64,000 nucleotides of DNA from Bugulina stolonifera (lineage: Eukaryota; Bryozoa; Gymnolaemata; Cheilostomatida; Bugulidae). The stretch covers positions 4,640,733-4,704,732 of the forward strand of contig OW285188.1 in assembly GCA_935421135.1 (NCBI GenBank), given 5' to 3'. Positions 1 to 10,530 of the stretch are shown one piece after another. Under the pieces are notes generated by a model, which saw nothing but the letters and a program-made list of their open reading frames with translations, ran no database searches and was not told the DNA's origin. Position 1 is the stretch's first letter. Every line of letters begins with the position of its first letter. Both the position numbers and the translations under genes were made by a program.

Positions 1-129
1 TACATACTTCCAACTATTTTTTTTTGTTTCGTATTGTCTTTTATGATCAAAATAAAATATGATAGACAAATTTCCCATATAACTACCTCTCAACTATGTG
101 AAAAACAAATATCATGCAAAATGATGTAG

Positions 130-1155
130 TGAGGTACTAGAAGCAGCCCGAGATAGAGATGAGAGAGCCGTTGCACTCGCGGTATTTGTTGCGAGGAGTC
201 ACAAACAACTGAATACAAAGAATGCGAATCGGCAGACGTTACTTCACCTAACTGTACAGTCTTATTGTTCGGATTCACTAATTCGCCTCATCATCACAAG
301 GGGAGCGGATGGAGCAATAGCCGATGCTTGGGGTTAGTGTTTTATAGCACCAATGTTTGCATGCATTGCTTGTTAAAAAATATAGTGTTGCAAAATTTGT
401 AACAATTCGGTACTTATCTATATTGCTAATGTTTATTTGGAAGGTGACACCCCCCTTCACATTGCTGCACGTCTGGGTAGAGCTAAGGTTATTCATGCTC
501 TAACCACAAGTTTGACCAGAGCAGAAGTAAAGCATCCATACTTCAGAGTTCCTTACAAATCACTTCCCCAAGACAATGTACAGAGCTACAATCATGATGG
601 AAGGAGTGTAGTCCACCTCATTGTTGAAACAGCGCATAGCAGCAAGCATAGAGAGGCACTAAAGGTACTAAAACAAAATACTCGGGCTGACTTAGATATG
701 AGGGTAAGTGAATACATTACAGTGGAATAAAAGTAGAGTAGATCGAATTGATAAGTTAGATGGGGAGTTTAATTCTATTCTCTTGTTTGATATTATAGCG
801 AATGGGAGATGGATACGCCCCATCTCACATTGCCATAGAGAATGAAGACTACGAATGTCTACATACATGTCTAAGATTGGGAGCTGATTCTGAAGTTCGT
901 AACTACAAAAGTGAAACTCCTCAACAACTAGCTCACCTCTACAAATCAGCAGATATGGTAAGGGACCAACAACATAAAGAAGTATAGATTTCTTGCTTTG
1001 TCCACCTTGAGTGATATTCGTCTGAGTAAAAAACTAAAATCATATTGTAGGTAAGACTGTGTCAAGAGTTTGGAGCTGGAGCATATCAATTAGAGTATGC
1101 TGAGACCGAAGTCGTAAACATTATAGCTCCTACGACTTCTGATGAAGATGAGTAA
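130..1155 (+). CDS. Ankyrin-repeat protein, NF-kB/IkB-like, 3' part (5' end outside window)
   Basis: Four exons join in frame: about 130-332, 444-703, 799-957 and 1051-1155 (stop TAA 1153-1155). Each is bounded by AG/GT sites with matching phase. The product shows ankyrin repeats, including the hallmarks TLLHLTVQ, DTPLHIAARLG, GRSVVHLIVE and GYAPSHIAIENEDYECL followed by LGADSEVRNYKSETPQQLA. The order, the long insert between repeats (residues around SLPQDNVQSYNHDG) and the acidic end (TSDEDE) resemble the inhibitory ankyrin domain of NF-kB p100/p105 or a separate IkB. In those families this domain binds the Rel domain and holds it in the cytoplasm. Whether a Rel domain precedes it cannot be seen, because the gene starts before base 1. 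The ankyrin assignment is firm; the NF-kB/IkB assignment is inference. Confidence 0.8.
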
Positions 1156-1159
1156 TAAG

Positions 1160-1510
1160 TACCTAAACTCCTCTTTTATTTATTCTATTGCTACTATTGT
1201 GAAAAGTTTATTTAATATATTACATAATGCTGACTTAACACATGCACACAACCTTTTATTTATTCTATTGCTACTATTGTGAAAAGTTTATCTAATGTAT
1301 AATATACACTGTCTTAACACATGCACACAGACTTTCTTGCTAATAATAGATATGACATACTCTTTTAAGTATGTGTCTTTTATTCTTTCAATTGTGTTTT
1401 AACACGTGTACACAATCTTTTATTCATTCTATTGTCACCATTGTGGAAAGTTTATTTAATGTATTATATATGCTGACTTAACACATGCACACGTTTCTTT
1501 ATTGTCAATA
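1160..1510. repeat. Degenerate tandem repeat, about 80 bp unit
   Basis: Units start with CTTTTATTTATTCTATTG and end with TTAACACATGCACACA near 1172, 1252 and 1417, with a more diverged copy between the last two. They lie directly downstream of the ankyrin gene stop and may form its 3' UTR or flank. Confidence 0.75.
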
Positions 1511-1639
1511 CAATGTATATCATAGAACCAACCATTCTTCCCATCAGTGTATTTATAGCCAAGACTTTACACATTTCTTTATTAACAATGCAATGCACAT
1601 CATAAACCAAGCCTTCCGTAGTACTTCTTCTTATCGCTA

Positions 1640-2330
1640 ATGAGAGCTATAGGCGAAGCGCAGCCGAATTCGCTCGTTTAGATCACAAGCTTTTCGAGTG
1701 GAGGGCTCGGGAGAAGCGGCGGGCCGCGGCCTAGTCGCTTGGCCCGGTGGATACGGGGCACCGGCGTCGCCTCCACGTGTACGGTCGGCGCCGCACGCAA
1801 CGTGGGCGGACGCGGCTTGACCGCCTCAAACGATCGGTCGTTCGGGTGAGTGGGGGTTGCGGGGGGAGGGTGGGCGGCGGTGGAGGAGGGGTGGCGGTGA
1901 TGACGGTGATGGCGGCGGCGGTGGTGGTGGCGGCGGTGGTGGCGGTGGTGGTGGCGGCGGTGGTGGTGGTGGCGGCGGTGGCGGTGGCGGCGGCGGTGGT
2001 GAGGGCGGTGGTGGTGGCGGCGGCGGTGGCGGTGGCGAGGGCGGTGGTGGCGGCGGCGGTGGCGGTGGTGAGGACGGGACGAGGGCGGTGGCAGGGAGGA
2101 GGGAGGAGTGGGAGGTGGGGGAGGGGGAGGGGAGGAGGGTGGGAAGGAGGGAGGGAAGGGGTCGTGGCCGGGTTTGGGGTCAAGTGTGCAAATGTTTTTT
2201 CGACCAATCAGGAGGGGGGATTTTGGGGTGACTTTGGCAAGGTCGTGTGCAAAATTTTTGTGCTCTTCTGTGATTGGTTGAAATCGGAAATACCGGCTTG
2301 TGATTGGTTGAAAACAGGGGTCAATGAGTG
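1640..2330. promoter_or_regulatory. GC-rich island with (GGN)n tract and three CCAAT boxes
   Basis: This block is far richer in G, C and CpG than its surroundings. From 1640 to 1850 it is unique CpG-rich sequence. From about 1880 to 2080 it is an almost pure GGT/GGC triplet tract, giving poly-Gly or poly-Val in different frames, and to 2160 it is G/A-rich. Three CCAAT-type boxes follow: CCAAT at 2203 and ATTGG at 2273 and 2303. The last two lie exactly 30 bp apart in a repeated context (GTGATTGGTTGAAA). This looks like a promoter CpG island with NF-Y-type sites. No associated coding exon was recognised, so the promoter role is inference. Confidence 0.45.
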
Positions 2331-2393
2331 CGTGTCTGTCTAGAAGTGCACTGACTATACTACTTGTGAAGCAGAGTGATGTACTATATAACT

Positions 2394-2610
2394 AGGGGGG
2401 GGGGGGGGAGGATTTATAACTCAGCTTCCAGCAGTGAGCCAAAGCTAGCTAATGATAGCTTACCTGGCTATTACCACAGATAGGCCTGCTGCTTGCTAAA
2501 CAAGACCGTGAATTGGTTTTATTGCCAGAGAGTGCAAGAAATATAGTTATGCTAACTTTACAAAATAATGTGAATTTTTAGTTTCCACAAAAATTGAGTA
2601 ACTATTATAA
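2394..2610 (+). repeat. Dispersed repeat family A, copy 1, left part
   Basis: The segment beginning GATTTATAACTCAGC matches the intact copy at 15851-16258. It is interrupted at 2610 by an LTR-like insertion and resumes at 3664. It has no terminal inverted repeats and its class is unknown. Confidence 0.8.
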
Positions 2611-3663
2611 TGTAATGTTTTTGAGTATAGTTACATACGAGTGCCGATGGGCCACTGGTATGGGAAGGGCTTGGAAGGTAGTAGAGGTCAACCAAGTAGC
2701 CTTCTGCTCATTACATAAAAGAGTGAACAGTATTTATATGCTCTTATTGGTGTGTATATCAGACGCAGGCCGATGCCGAGACTCATTGAAGAGCTCAGGA
2801 CTGACGTAGGTCTTGTAGACTTTATACTCCAGAGGAGTGCAATGAAAGATCTGATCTTCTAGGATCTTAAGCCCGACACTACATGTAGATTCATATAGAA
2901 TCCGGGATCGACCTAAGTCGTAGAAGTGGACGTAGAGATATGCTTAAACGAGGATGGAGATGAACTCGAGCGGTACTGGATCAATGGATCCTCTGGTGGA
3001 GTTACCCGCCTACAAGAGAAAGCCTCTATAGGTTTGAGTTAGGAGATGTTGCTTTATTAGAGCGCAGTCAGCAACTGATTTCATACAGAAAATGTACTGC
3101 CTTTTATACTAGTTCTATTTCCGGCCAAAAGAAGCCGATAAGGTATCGGCCGGCCGGTAAGGTATCGGCCAGCTGATAAGGTATCGGGTCCGGAACTGAT
3201 GAAATAATATGGATGGTTCCGCCCGACGTCGGCCACAAAAAGGGTCGGCCTTGGCACGAAAAGTGCTTGCAATAATCCGAAACATAAAGTATATAAGTAT
3301 GAGCCTATTCCATAGCATCGGCCCCAAGTGATACTTATAATATATGGCAAAAGACTTTATTTAATATAATCAGACAAGAGAAGATAATTGCCAACAATAT
3401 GCTGGAAAAACCAAGATGTAAATCCGATAGTCTGATTGACAGGTAATAATAGTAAAGCACACAATAATAGTTGATTCTACATAAGTAGTATAACACGCAT
3501 GAGTATAATTGTATAATATAAGACATCATGCATGAATGGATATGGATAACATGGATAACATGGATAATGTGGATAATGTGTACATGCATAATAATGTCAG
3601 TGTTAATGTCAGTGTTCGTGTGGTTAGCCCAGGAAGGCCATTGCCACGGAGGCTGTTTCACCA
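2611..3663 (-). mobile_element. Solo LTR-like insertion nested in repeat A
   Basis: The insertion begins TGTAATG and ends TTTCACCA, so on the minus strand it runs TG...CA as LTRs do. Minus-strand signals are a TATA box (revcomp of CCTTTTATAC near 3101) and a polyadenylation signal AATAAAG (revcomp CTTTATT near 3051), in LTR order. A related, oppositely oriented LTR ends at 18808 with the mirror sequence ACATTACA. The interrupted host repeat resumes immediately after. The flanks TATAA and AATAA could be a 5 bp target duplication with one change. No internal retrotransposon genes are present. Confidence 0.6.
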
Positions 3664-3858
3664 CAATAATACTCTCAATCAAATTAGTGAAATGTGTAAA
3701 GCAATTGAGCCCAGAAAAATTGGATCCCTTATAAGGAAATGAGCTTATACGTATAAATACAAGAAGGAATTCTAGTTAATACATGTACATGTATAGCAAA
3801 ATAATTCCTTCCATGTTTTTGGCCATACATGCAGAAGTTTCTCCACAGAGTAAAACAT
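3664..3858 (+). repeat. Dispersed repeat family A, copy 1, right part
   Basis: Sequence from ACTCTCAATCAAATTAGTG onward matches 16074-16258 of the intact copy, including GGAATTCTAGTTAA and the CATACATGCAGAA end. It completes the copy split by the LTR. Confidence 0.8.
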
Positions 3859-3966
3859 GTTTATGCACATGTCTTTTATACACTCTAAATGAAGCCTGAT
3901 ACACACACCCTACTTACACATTATCAACCGTAAGCCTAAACTTTACACTATAGCATACATATATAT

Positions 3967-4465
3967 TGTAATGGTTTCTGGTATTTCGTGCGGTCGTCCT
4001 TGGACGACTACCGACCCAAAACTGAAGTGCCTATGAGTGGTGCTAGGCCTTCTCATTACATGAAAGATCGAGCGGTCTCAGTAGTCCAGTAACTACCAGA
4101 GACGACCCATCTGGTCCCAAGTCTGACCTTCAGACTATACCTTGAAAGAGAGTGATCCGACCTAGTAGGCGGTTCGCTAGGCGGATGACCTGACAAAAGG
4201 AAGTGAAAGTCTCTGTATCAAGTATAGATGTGTCTTTATTGAAAGCCAAGTGAAGACTGAGACAACAGACAATGAAACAATGTCCTTTATATAGTATAAG
4301 GACTTCCGCCCGACGTAGTGTCGGGAAAAGATGACATAAGGTCGTCTGGAAGTTGCGCAACAACATGGCCGCCGGAAGCCCGACGGCCGACCCAAAATAG
4401 GTCGGGTTATAAAAAAGTTGCTTATAATCATCCAGTTCATGTACAAAATGAATCTTGTTACCAAA
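3967..4465 (-). mobile_element. LTR-like fragment, minus orientation
   Basis: On the minus strand a TATATAAAGG box (near 4281) precedes AATAAAG (near 4232), and the end reads CATTACA at 3967. Part of it (4200-4400) matches 17725-17950 in the same orientation: both carry GAAGTGAAAGTCTCTGTAT followed by AGTATAGATGTGTC. Another part (3967-4110) matches 18050-18190 in inverted orientation. The upper boundary is approximate. Confidence 0.55.
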
Positions 4466-5574
4466 AACTCACTTTTGTAGGTATTTTACTCCAAGTTTGG
4501 GGATATTTTTGAAAGTCATCTAAACAGTTAAATGGTTAAACGGGTAGAAAAGAGTATGGTTTTACATCTACATGTACTTCCATTGCCAAGTCATTCATAC
4601 TAGTAAACAAACAAACACGGACCTCTATTTGAAACCTTGAATTCACAGCCGTGGCCTCAAGACTACACATCCACCAAATGAATTAGACTCATCTCATGAA
4701 AAACTGCTTACCCAGGGCATTTTCCTCTCACTAAAACAGATAATATTGTTTCTCATGTAGATTATGTGATGCTGCTTCAGAGGGCATTGAGATATGCAAT
4801 GCCTTCAATCAATGCTTTGTTTAGATTTTCACACTAAGTTTCTTATAGAGAGAAGTGGGGAATAAACAATTTGTCATCAGCTACTCTACTGGTGTCCATA
4901 TTCTTGTGAAACCCATGAAAATTAGTGTGAGTAATACTAAAGTAAAACTTAAGTTTATGGATCTGCATATATGTGTATATATCATATGTACATGCATATG
5001 ACATAATTATGAACATATCTGTACAAAATAAAGCATATAATTTTTTGAAGGAGCGCAGTAGGGGTGAGTCACCGAAAACCGATTCAATGAGAAAACCGTA
5101 ATGTTTTTTTTGCGATTGGCTTCATCTCCTTTAGCTCTTCATAGTAGTGGGCTATTTCTGTAGTTTATTTGAATTCACTAGAAGATGCTAGTTTCATTGT
5201 TATATAAGTTTTAATAATTCTCACAGCAGAGAAGCAGTTTACCCAGACTTGAATTCAGCCACATAAAAATATAAAGCACAATCTACAATTAGAATGTCAT
5301 AAATGAAATCCCTCCCTTATAATAACTCAGTAACTGTACCAAACTAAACTGACAATTACATGATATAATTATAGTGTCATGATGAAGGTTCTGTTTTGGA
5401 CACTGGATTAACAGATTAGTCTTAACAAAGGGTTTTGCTGTATAGACAGGAATATGAGTATATCAATTACCAGCTATTCACCAGACTATAAATACCAAGT
5501 GGGGAATATTGGAGATTCATTCTGGATCAACTGTCTCTGGAGAGAAGGATATTGGCAAAAGCTCAAACTTTAAA
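4466..5574. other. Intergenic, no gene recognised
   Basis: AT-rich unique sequence between the LTR fragments and the CPEB-like gene. The last few hundred bases must hold that gene's promoter and 5' UTR, but no convincing core promoter motif stands out. Confidence 0.5.
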
Positions 5575-7811
5575 ATGGACTCATTATCTCAACTTGAAAA
5601 TGTAAGTAAATGTGGTAAATAATTTCTACATGATCAATCAAAAATACCTGCTTTTGAATGTGTATCTGAAATTATTATATTCTACAGTAAACACACAATG
5701 TATAATATTATTATGTTATTTATTTGTATAGACATTATTGTGATCTACCCATGCATGCACATGCTTGCAACCATGGGTATGTAATGTACCCTTGTTTCAA
5801 AGAAGAATTTGGGCAAATTATTTCAATCTTTACCATACAGCTGAATATAATATGATTAATGAAAAATATCTGCTTTTGGATGAATATTATTAGTATAATA
5901 TATTTCAGTAAGAGAACAATATATTATATTATGTACATGTAAATCTTCACACATGTCAGCTACCCATAGCAATATAACACGTACATGTTTGCAGTCATAA
6001 ATGTACATGTATGTGTTACACTGAACTGTGGTATGAAGGTAGAGGTTTTGTCAATCGTTGCTACCTTTCCTACCAGCGTACTGTATGTCCAAATTATATG
6101 TAAGAATTATATTCAAGAACAACATGGTTAGCTTGACCAATCTCTAAATTTATTAGCTTGACGCAATACACTATGATAGCAATAGTTACATTCTAATGAT
6201 ATAATATTGCAGGCGATGCATCTTGTCAACAGCAAAGCGGCAGTATCAGACGACAAATATGAATCCAGAAAGTTTGAATCCAGAGAGCATAAGTTAGAAA
6301 AGAAACCGCAAAGTACCTTGATTTTTAAGGGTGAGTTCGGTAAAGCAATGATGTAGCTCCTTGTAGCACAGAGTAATATAACAATACTATGTGGTTTGCT
6401 ACTATATTTGGCATATTGTTATATTTTAAATATTTGTAGGACCTGAATATCCTATACAAAAAAATTTAACCTGGTCTGGCAGCCTCAGATGTCAAGCGAA
6501 CGAAAAGCCGTTTTATTCCCTTAAAGTTTTTCTGGGAGGAATTCCAGAGTACTTCACTGTTGGTGAGTTATCTATCCAGTATTACACTGATTACTTTAAG
6601 AAATTGCTGCCCTAAGTTTCATTTTATAAAAATTGTCACATACATGTATACCAAGTATCTAAATCCTACTGCATGCTACTTTGTTATGCTTACAATGGTA
6701 TGCAATTTGCATGTAGAAGCTCTGTCGAGGTTGCTGTTGAATGGTGAAGGAGTGACAATATCCTATCCTCGGAGCAAAAGTGGTAAGGTCATAGGTTAAC
6801 TAGTTTTTTTTACTGCAAATTGCTAATTGCTGTCACATCCTAACAGATAGTTTTATTATAGTGAAAACTACAAGCAGGTGGTTATCTTTGATAAACATAC
6901 TATTACATTGTATGTTGATAGGCTCTGCTTATGCTACATTTAAAGACTGGAAAACCATGAAGCAGCAGTTGCAATTATGCATGAGATGGCAAAGCAGATA
7001 TTTTCTCCCAATTGCCAGTGGAACACCACAGGTATGTTTTGATTAAACTATATAAAGGCACATAATATCTATCATTATGAATTACATTTAGAACAGCTTC
7101 TTCAGTTTTCCACGCCAATTTGTGATTTCAGATTGAAGTCATTCCATGGGACAGGAAAAACTGCCTTTACATCAACATTGAAGCGACCAACACGATGCTA
7201 GATACAAGGTATAGCGTCTTTGTTGGCGGATTGGATGCTCGCATGACTGCAAACGTGCTATGTAAGATATTAGAAGAGTTGTTCGGGGAAGTCTTGTATG
7301 TCTCTATAGACATTGGAGAGCACTGCTATCCTTTAGGTGAGTTTTACACATTGTAATGTAATGTAGTGTAGTGTACCAGATATTCCCACATAATAACCCA
7401 CCCGCCATTGCTGCAAAGGTAATATGCTAGGATAATGTTTATGTGATGTGATTATTGTCAGGTTCGGCAAGAGTGCGATTTGCCTATATGGATAGTTGTG
7501 AAATGGCTGTACGTGCTGAGCATATTCATGTAAAAACAAAGGAATTCCAGAAAAAGGTAGGCCGACAAATTGATTATAGCGTTTTGATTATTATACGTAC
7601 ACTGTAATGGTATGGCCATGGTTTGAGTTGACTATTATTATTATACAATGTACTAATTGTTCAACTATTGAACTTATTAATTGTGAATTTGTTCTACATA
7701 TTATAACGCCTAATTTCTTCTCCATTTTAGATTGAGATAAGAGGGTATCTTGAAAAGGTGTACCGACAAAGACTTTTGTCGTTGGGCCCAACGAGTTACT
7801 GGAATCTTTAG
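5575..7811 (+). CDS. CPEB-like RNA-binding protein with two RRMs, no ZZ domain
   Basis: Eight exons with phase-consistent GT-AG introns: 5575-5601, 6213-6330, 6440-6562, 6717-6782, 6922-7031, 7132-7336, 7462-7556 and 7731-7811, giving 274 residues. RRM1 (about residues 77-148) has RNP2 KVFLGGIP and RNP1 GSAYATF. The linker has the CPEB-type IEVIPWDRKN. RRM2 (about 177-255) has SVFVGGLD, the CPEB-style LFGEVLYVSIDIG and YPLGSARVRFAYMDS, then KKIEIRGYLEK. CPEB proteins bind 3' UTR polyadenylation elements and control translation in the cytoplasm. Typical members end in a Cys/His ZZ domain right after this point. Here the chain stops with SYWNL, so the ZZ domain is absent. The N-terminal region is also very short. 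An AATAAA lies near 7875. Divergent CPEB paralog is the best reading. Confidence 0.85.
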
Positions 7812-9419
7812 ACACGCTACTTATTTTAATCATATACATTTTTCACTCACATAAAATATTATATCCATGCATCTAAATAAACCTCATAGCCAAACCGACT
7901 CTTTGTGTGTATACGACTCTTTGTGTGTATACGACTCTTTGTGTGTATACGACTCTTTGTGTGTATACGACTCTTTGTGTGTATACGACTCTTTGTGTGT
8001 ATACGCTACCACCAGTCAACCACTTATATAAATTTTCTTAAACAGTGCATTTTGCTAATTGTTTCAATTGTGGAGTTCTTTCCAAGCCCAATAGTCATAA
8101 TACATGTAGCCTACATGTAATAATAAATATAGCTATAAATAGTTCAAGTAGCAGATTCAGTGAATTCATGATACATAATATTATATGCATGCTCCAACAT
8201 CATCCCATAGCAACAAGTCATACATAACCCATAGTTACATTATTGGAGTAAAAACAGTGCATTCCAAATAAGGCTGAAACAGCCTTCTGTGTTATAATTA
8301 TATTGGTTCTGTGTAATACTCAAAGACTGAGATCAAATAATGCAACATTTGACCTTAACTTAATATACTGTAGAAAATAATAGATTTTGTATCCATTTAA
8401 TATGTATTAGTTGATGCCATTTTGTGATTATACATGTATGTAATTTTCACCAAAATAAATGTACAGTGTAGTACATTAAACATGTGAATATTATATTCTA
8501 AGCTACAGTAACTTTTGTTTTCTCTATATATATTCTCTTAGGAACTAGTCTTTAGAGGTGCATGAAGAACCTTCTAACTTTTTAATAAGAACAACATAAG
8601 AAATTGCATAACTGTGATGTCTTCAACTGCTTTTACTGGTTTTAAGCTGAAATAGATTATATGAATATTGGTATAGCCTAACAGCAAGTGCTTGTCACAG
8701 TGTGGGTTCTTGCCAACTCATCATGTTCTAGATATTAAGATGAAAAAGGTAATGTAACTCAATAAAAGCAACTTAATTCAAAAATTTTGGTAACGAAGTA
8801 CATGTAAATGTACTTGCAAACAATGGTGAGATCAATTATACATGTCACTGCTCTAGGCTTACTACCTTCAGTTGTATCGTTGATGAAGATAATTATAAGA
8901 TGGAAAGTTAGAGAGGATCATCAGAGAGTATATAATTTATATATTGGTGTAGGATTAACCACTGTGACATTGGGTTTGACATTATTAAATTAAATACTGT
9001 TGTAAAATATAGCTATTCATACCAGACAGATGTCAGAATGTGAATAGTGAACTAACTACATGTATGTATGTACATGAACATGTACATGTACATACATGAA
9101 CATAGTAAATAAGTGTTTAAATACAGCATGTAATTGTTGTTTCTCTCCTCCAGAGTTTAGAACTATAAATTTATTCAACCTTCTTAGGTCATTGTCGAAA
9201 GGTATTGCCTCTTCACTCAGAAAGTTGTCTGTCCAAAGCTGAAGAACATAACTCTGTATATATATGGCCATGTACAGACATGTTCGTATATTACACTGTA
9301 TGTATTTTATTATTTTCTATATGCTGAAATGGTAGAGTAGTCAAGGATAGTCACCCTGCTTTCTCCATTCAAATTCATTTAGGTAGTATATGTTTATGGT
9401 ATATACATATACAATCATG
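7812..9419. other. Intergenic; 18 bp tandem array and no clear gene
   Basis: At 7897-8004 lie six perfect copies of an 18 bp unit, GACTCTTTGTGTGTATAC. The rest is AT-rich. A 61-codon open frame at 8808-8993 encodes two hydrophobic stretches (GLLPSVVSLMKIII and GVGLTTVTLGLTLL), but I see no splice or homology support and do not call it a gene. Confidence 0.6.
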
Positions 9420-9745
9420 ATGTATTTTTAGCAAGGAAATTATTTTTGAGCAGTCCGAGACTTGTTTCTAATTCATGAAAATACCAGTCCCTGACTGGGG
9501 TTTGAACCCGGGGCCTCTACGGGCCTCATCGCCTAGCTCAGTGAATAGAACATGCTACCCACTACACCAGCTAAACAACCTCATTAAAGGAAGCTTCACC
9601 AGTGAGCAGCAGACATGCTCTGAGCGAACTACATACAATGCACCCCTCTTATTATGGCCACCTTGCGCCTTACAGGATGTTAGGGGGTTTGGAATTGAAA
9701 CAAGTCTCTGACTGCTCAAAAATAATTTCCTTGCTAAAAATACAT
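9420..9745. mobile_element. Inverted-repeat element with internal tRNA-like sequence
   Basis: The ends are 48 bp inverted repeats (9421-9468 and about 9697-9744) with one mismatch, starting TGTATTTTTAGCAAGG. On the minus strand the interior has a tRNA-like head: an A-box-like GGTGTAGTGGGTAGCATG, then a B box GGTTCAAACCCC. A second, plus-oriented copy lies at about 33705-33925 and shares CGCTCAGAGCATGTCT, the same A and B boxes, and the terminal CTCTGACTGCTCAAAAA. This may be a tRNA-derived SINE captured inside a foldback element. Confidence 0.7.
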
Positions 9746-10530
9746 AATTATATAGAAAAATGACCAAACCCCCTAACATGTACAATCATGTATATGTAGT
9801 ATTCTATAGTTTTATACTCAGCTTATATTTGCAGAACAGGCCAACAATAGCTTTGAAATCAAGAGCAAGAATGCTGTGTGCTAGTGCTGTTCAAGGGTAC
9901 TAAGTTGTGCTACTACATGCATCAAGTCATGGTGCATAACATTAATGCCACCATCTAGTGATTTCTATACACCTACAGACTCTTTTAATCCTCAGATTTA
10001 TGGTAGTTCTCAAAACTGATTATATAATACACTTTGTATCTGTATGTCATTATATAATACCCTTAGTATCTGTACGTCAGTATGCATGTATATTCTGAGA
10101 AGTCTCATATCAATATTCAATATATAAATGCATAATAGAGTGGAGCAATGAATGTATAATATATAACTTCTGGGTGAATATAATATATTGATTTACATAT
10201 AGAACAGATTGCAGTAAATTCACATAATATGTGAAGTTATTGCAACTTGTTTTAATATGTAAATGAATATATATTTACCCAGAAGTTGCTAATGTATGTA
10301 CATTTACTAAATACATGTAGCTTGTTACAATGGATATGTAGATAATGAATAATAAACCAGATACAAGCTAGTCAGTAATTTATCAGCACCTTATAAATAC
10401 AATCTACAAAGTTTTTCTAAAGTCCATTTAAATATAATCATAGACACAGACATAAATAGACAGTCCACATATGCGTACATTTTGGTACACTAGTCCACAC
10501 CTAGTCCACATCTGTGTATATTTTTGTAGA
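9746..10530. other. Intergenic, no gene recognised
   Basis: AT-rich sequence lying 3' of the minus-strand gene below; its polyadenylation site should fall here. A short inverted match to the preceding element (CCAAACCCCCTAACAT at 9764) extends the palindromic structure. Confidence 0.4.

Noticed and set aside
1731..2343. Open frames encoding poly-Gly, poly-Val or Ala/Thr-rich proteins on both strands
   Set aside because: They arise from the GGT/GGC triplet tract, which has no stops in any frame. No unique domain or splice context.
7905..8120. Frame with repeated RLFVCI
   Set aside because: Translation of the 18 bp tandem array; no unique sequence of interest.
8808..8993. Small two-span membrane protein
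   Set aside because: Only 61 codons in AT-rich DNA, hydrophobic by composition, with no splice or homology evidence.
9460..9600. Functional tRNA gene on the minus strand
   Set aside because: A and B boxes are present, but no full cloverleaf with a 7 bp acceptor stem could be formed, and the sequence lies within an inverted-repeat element.
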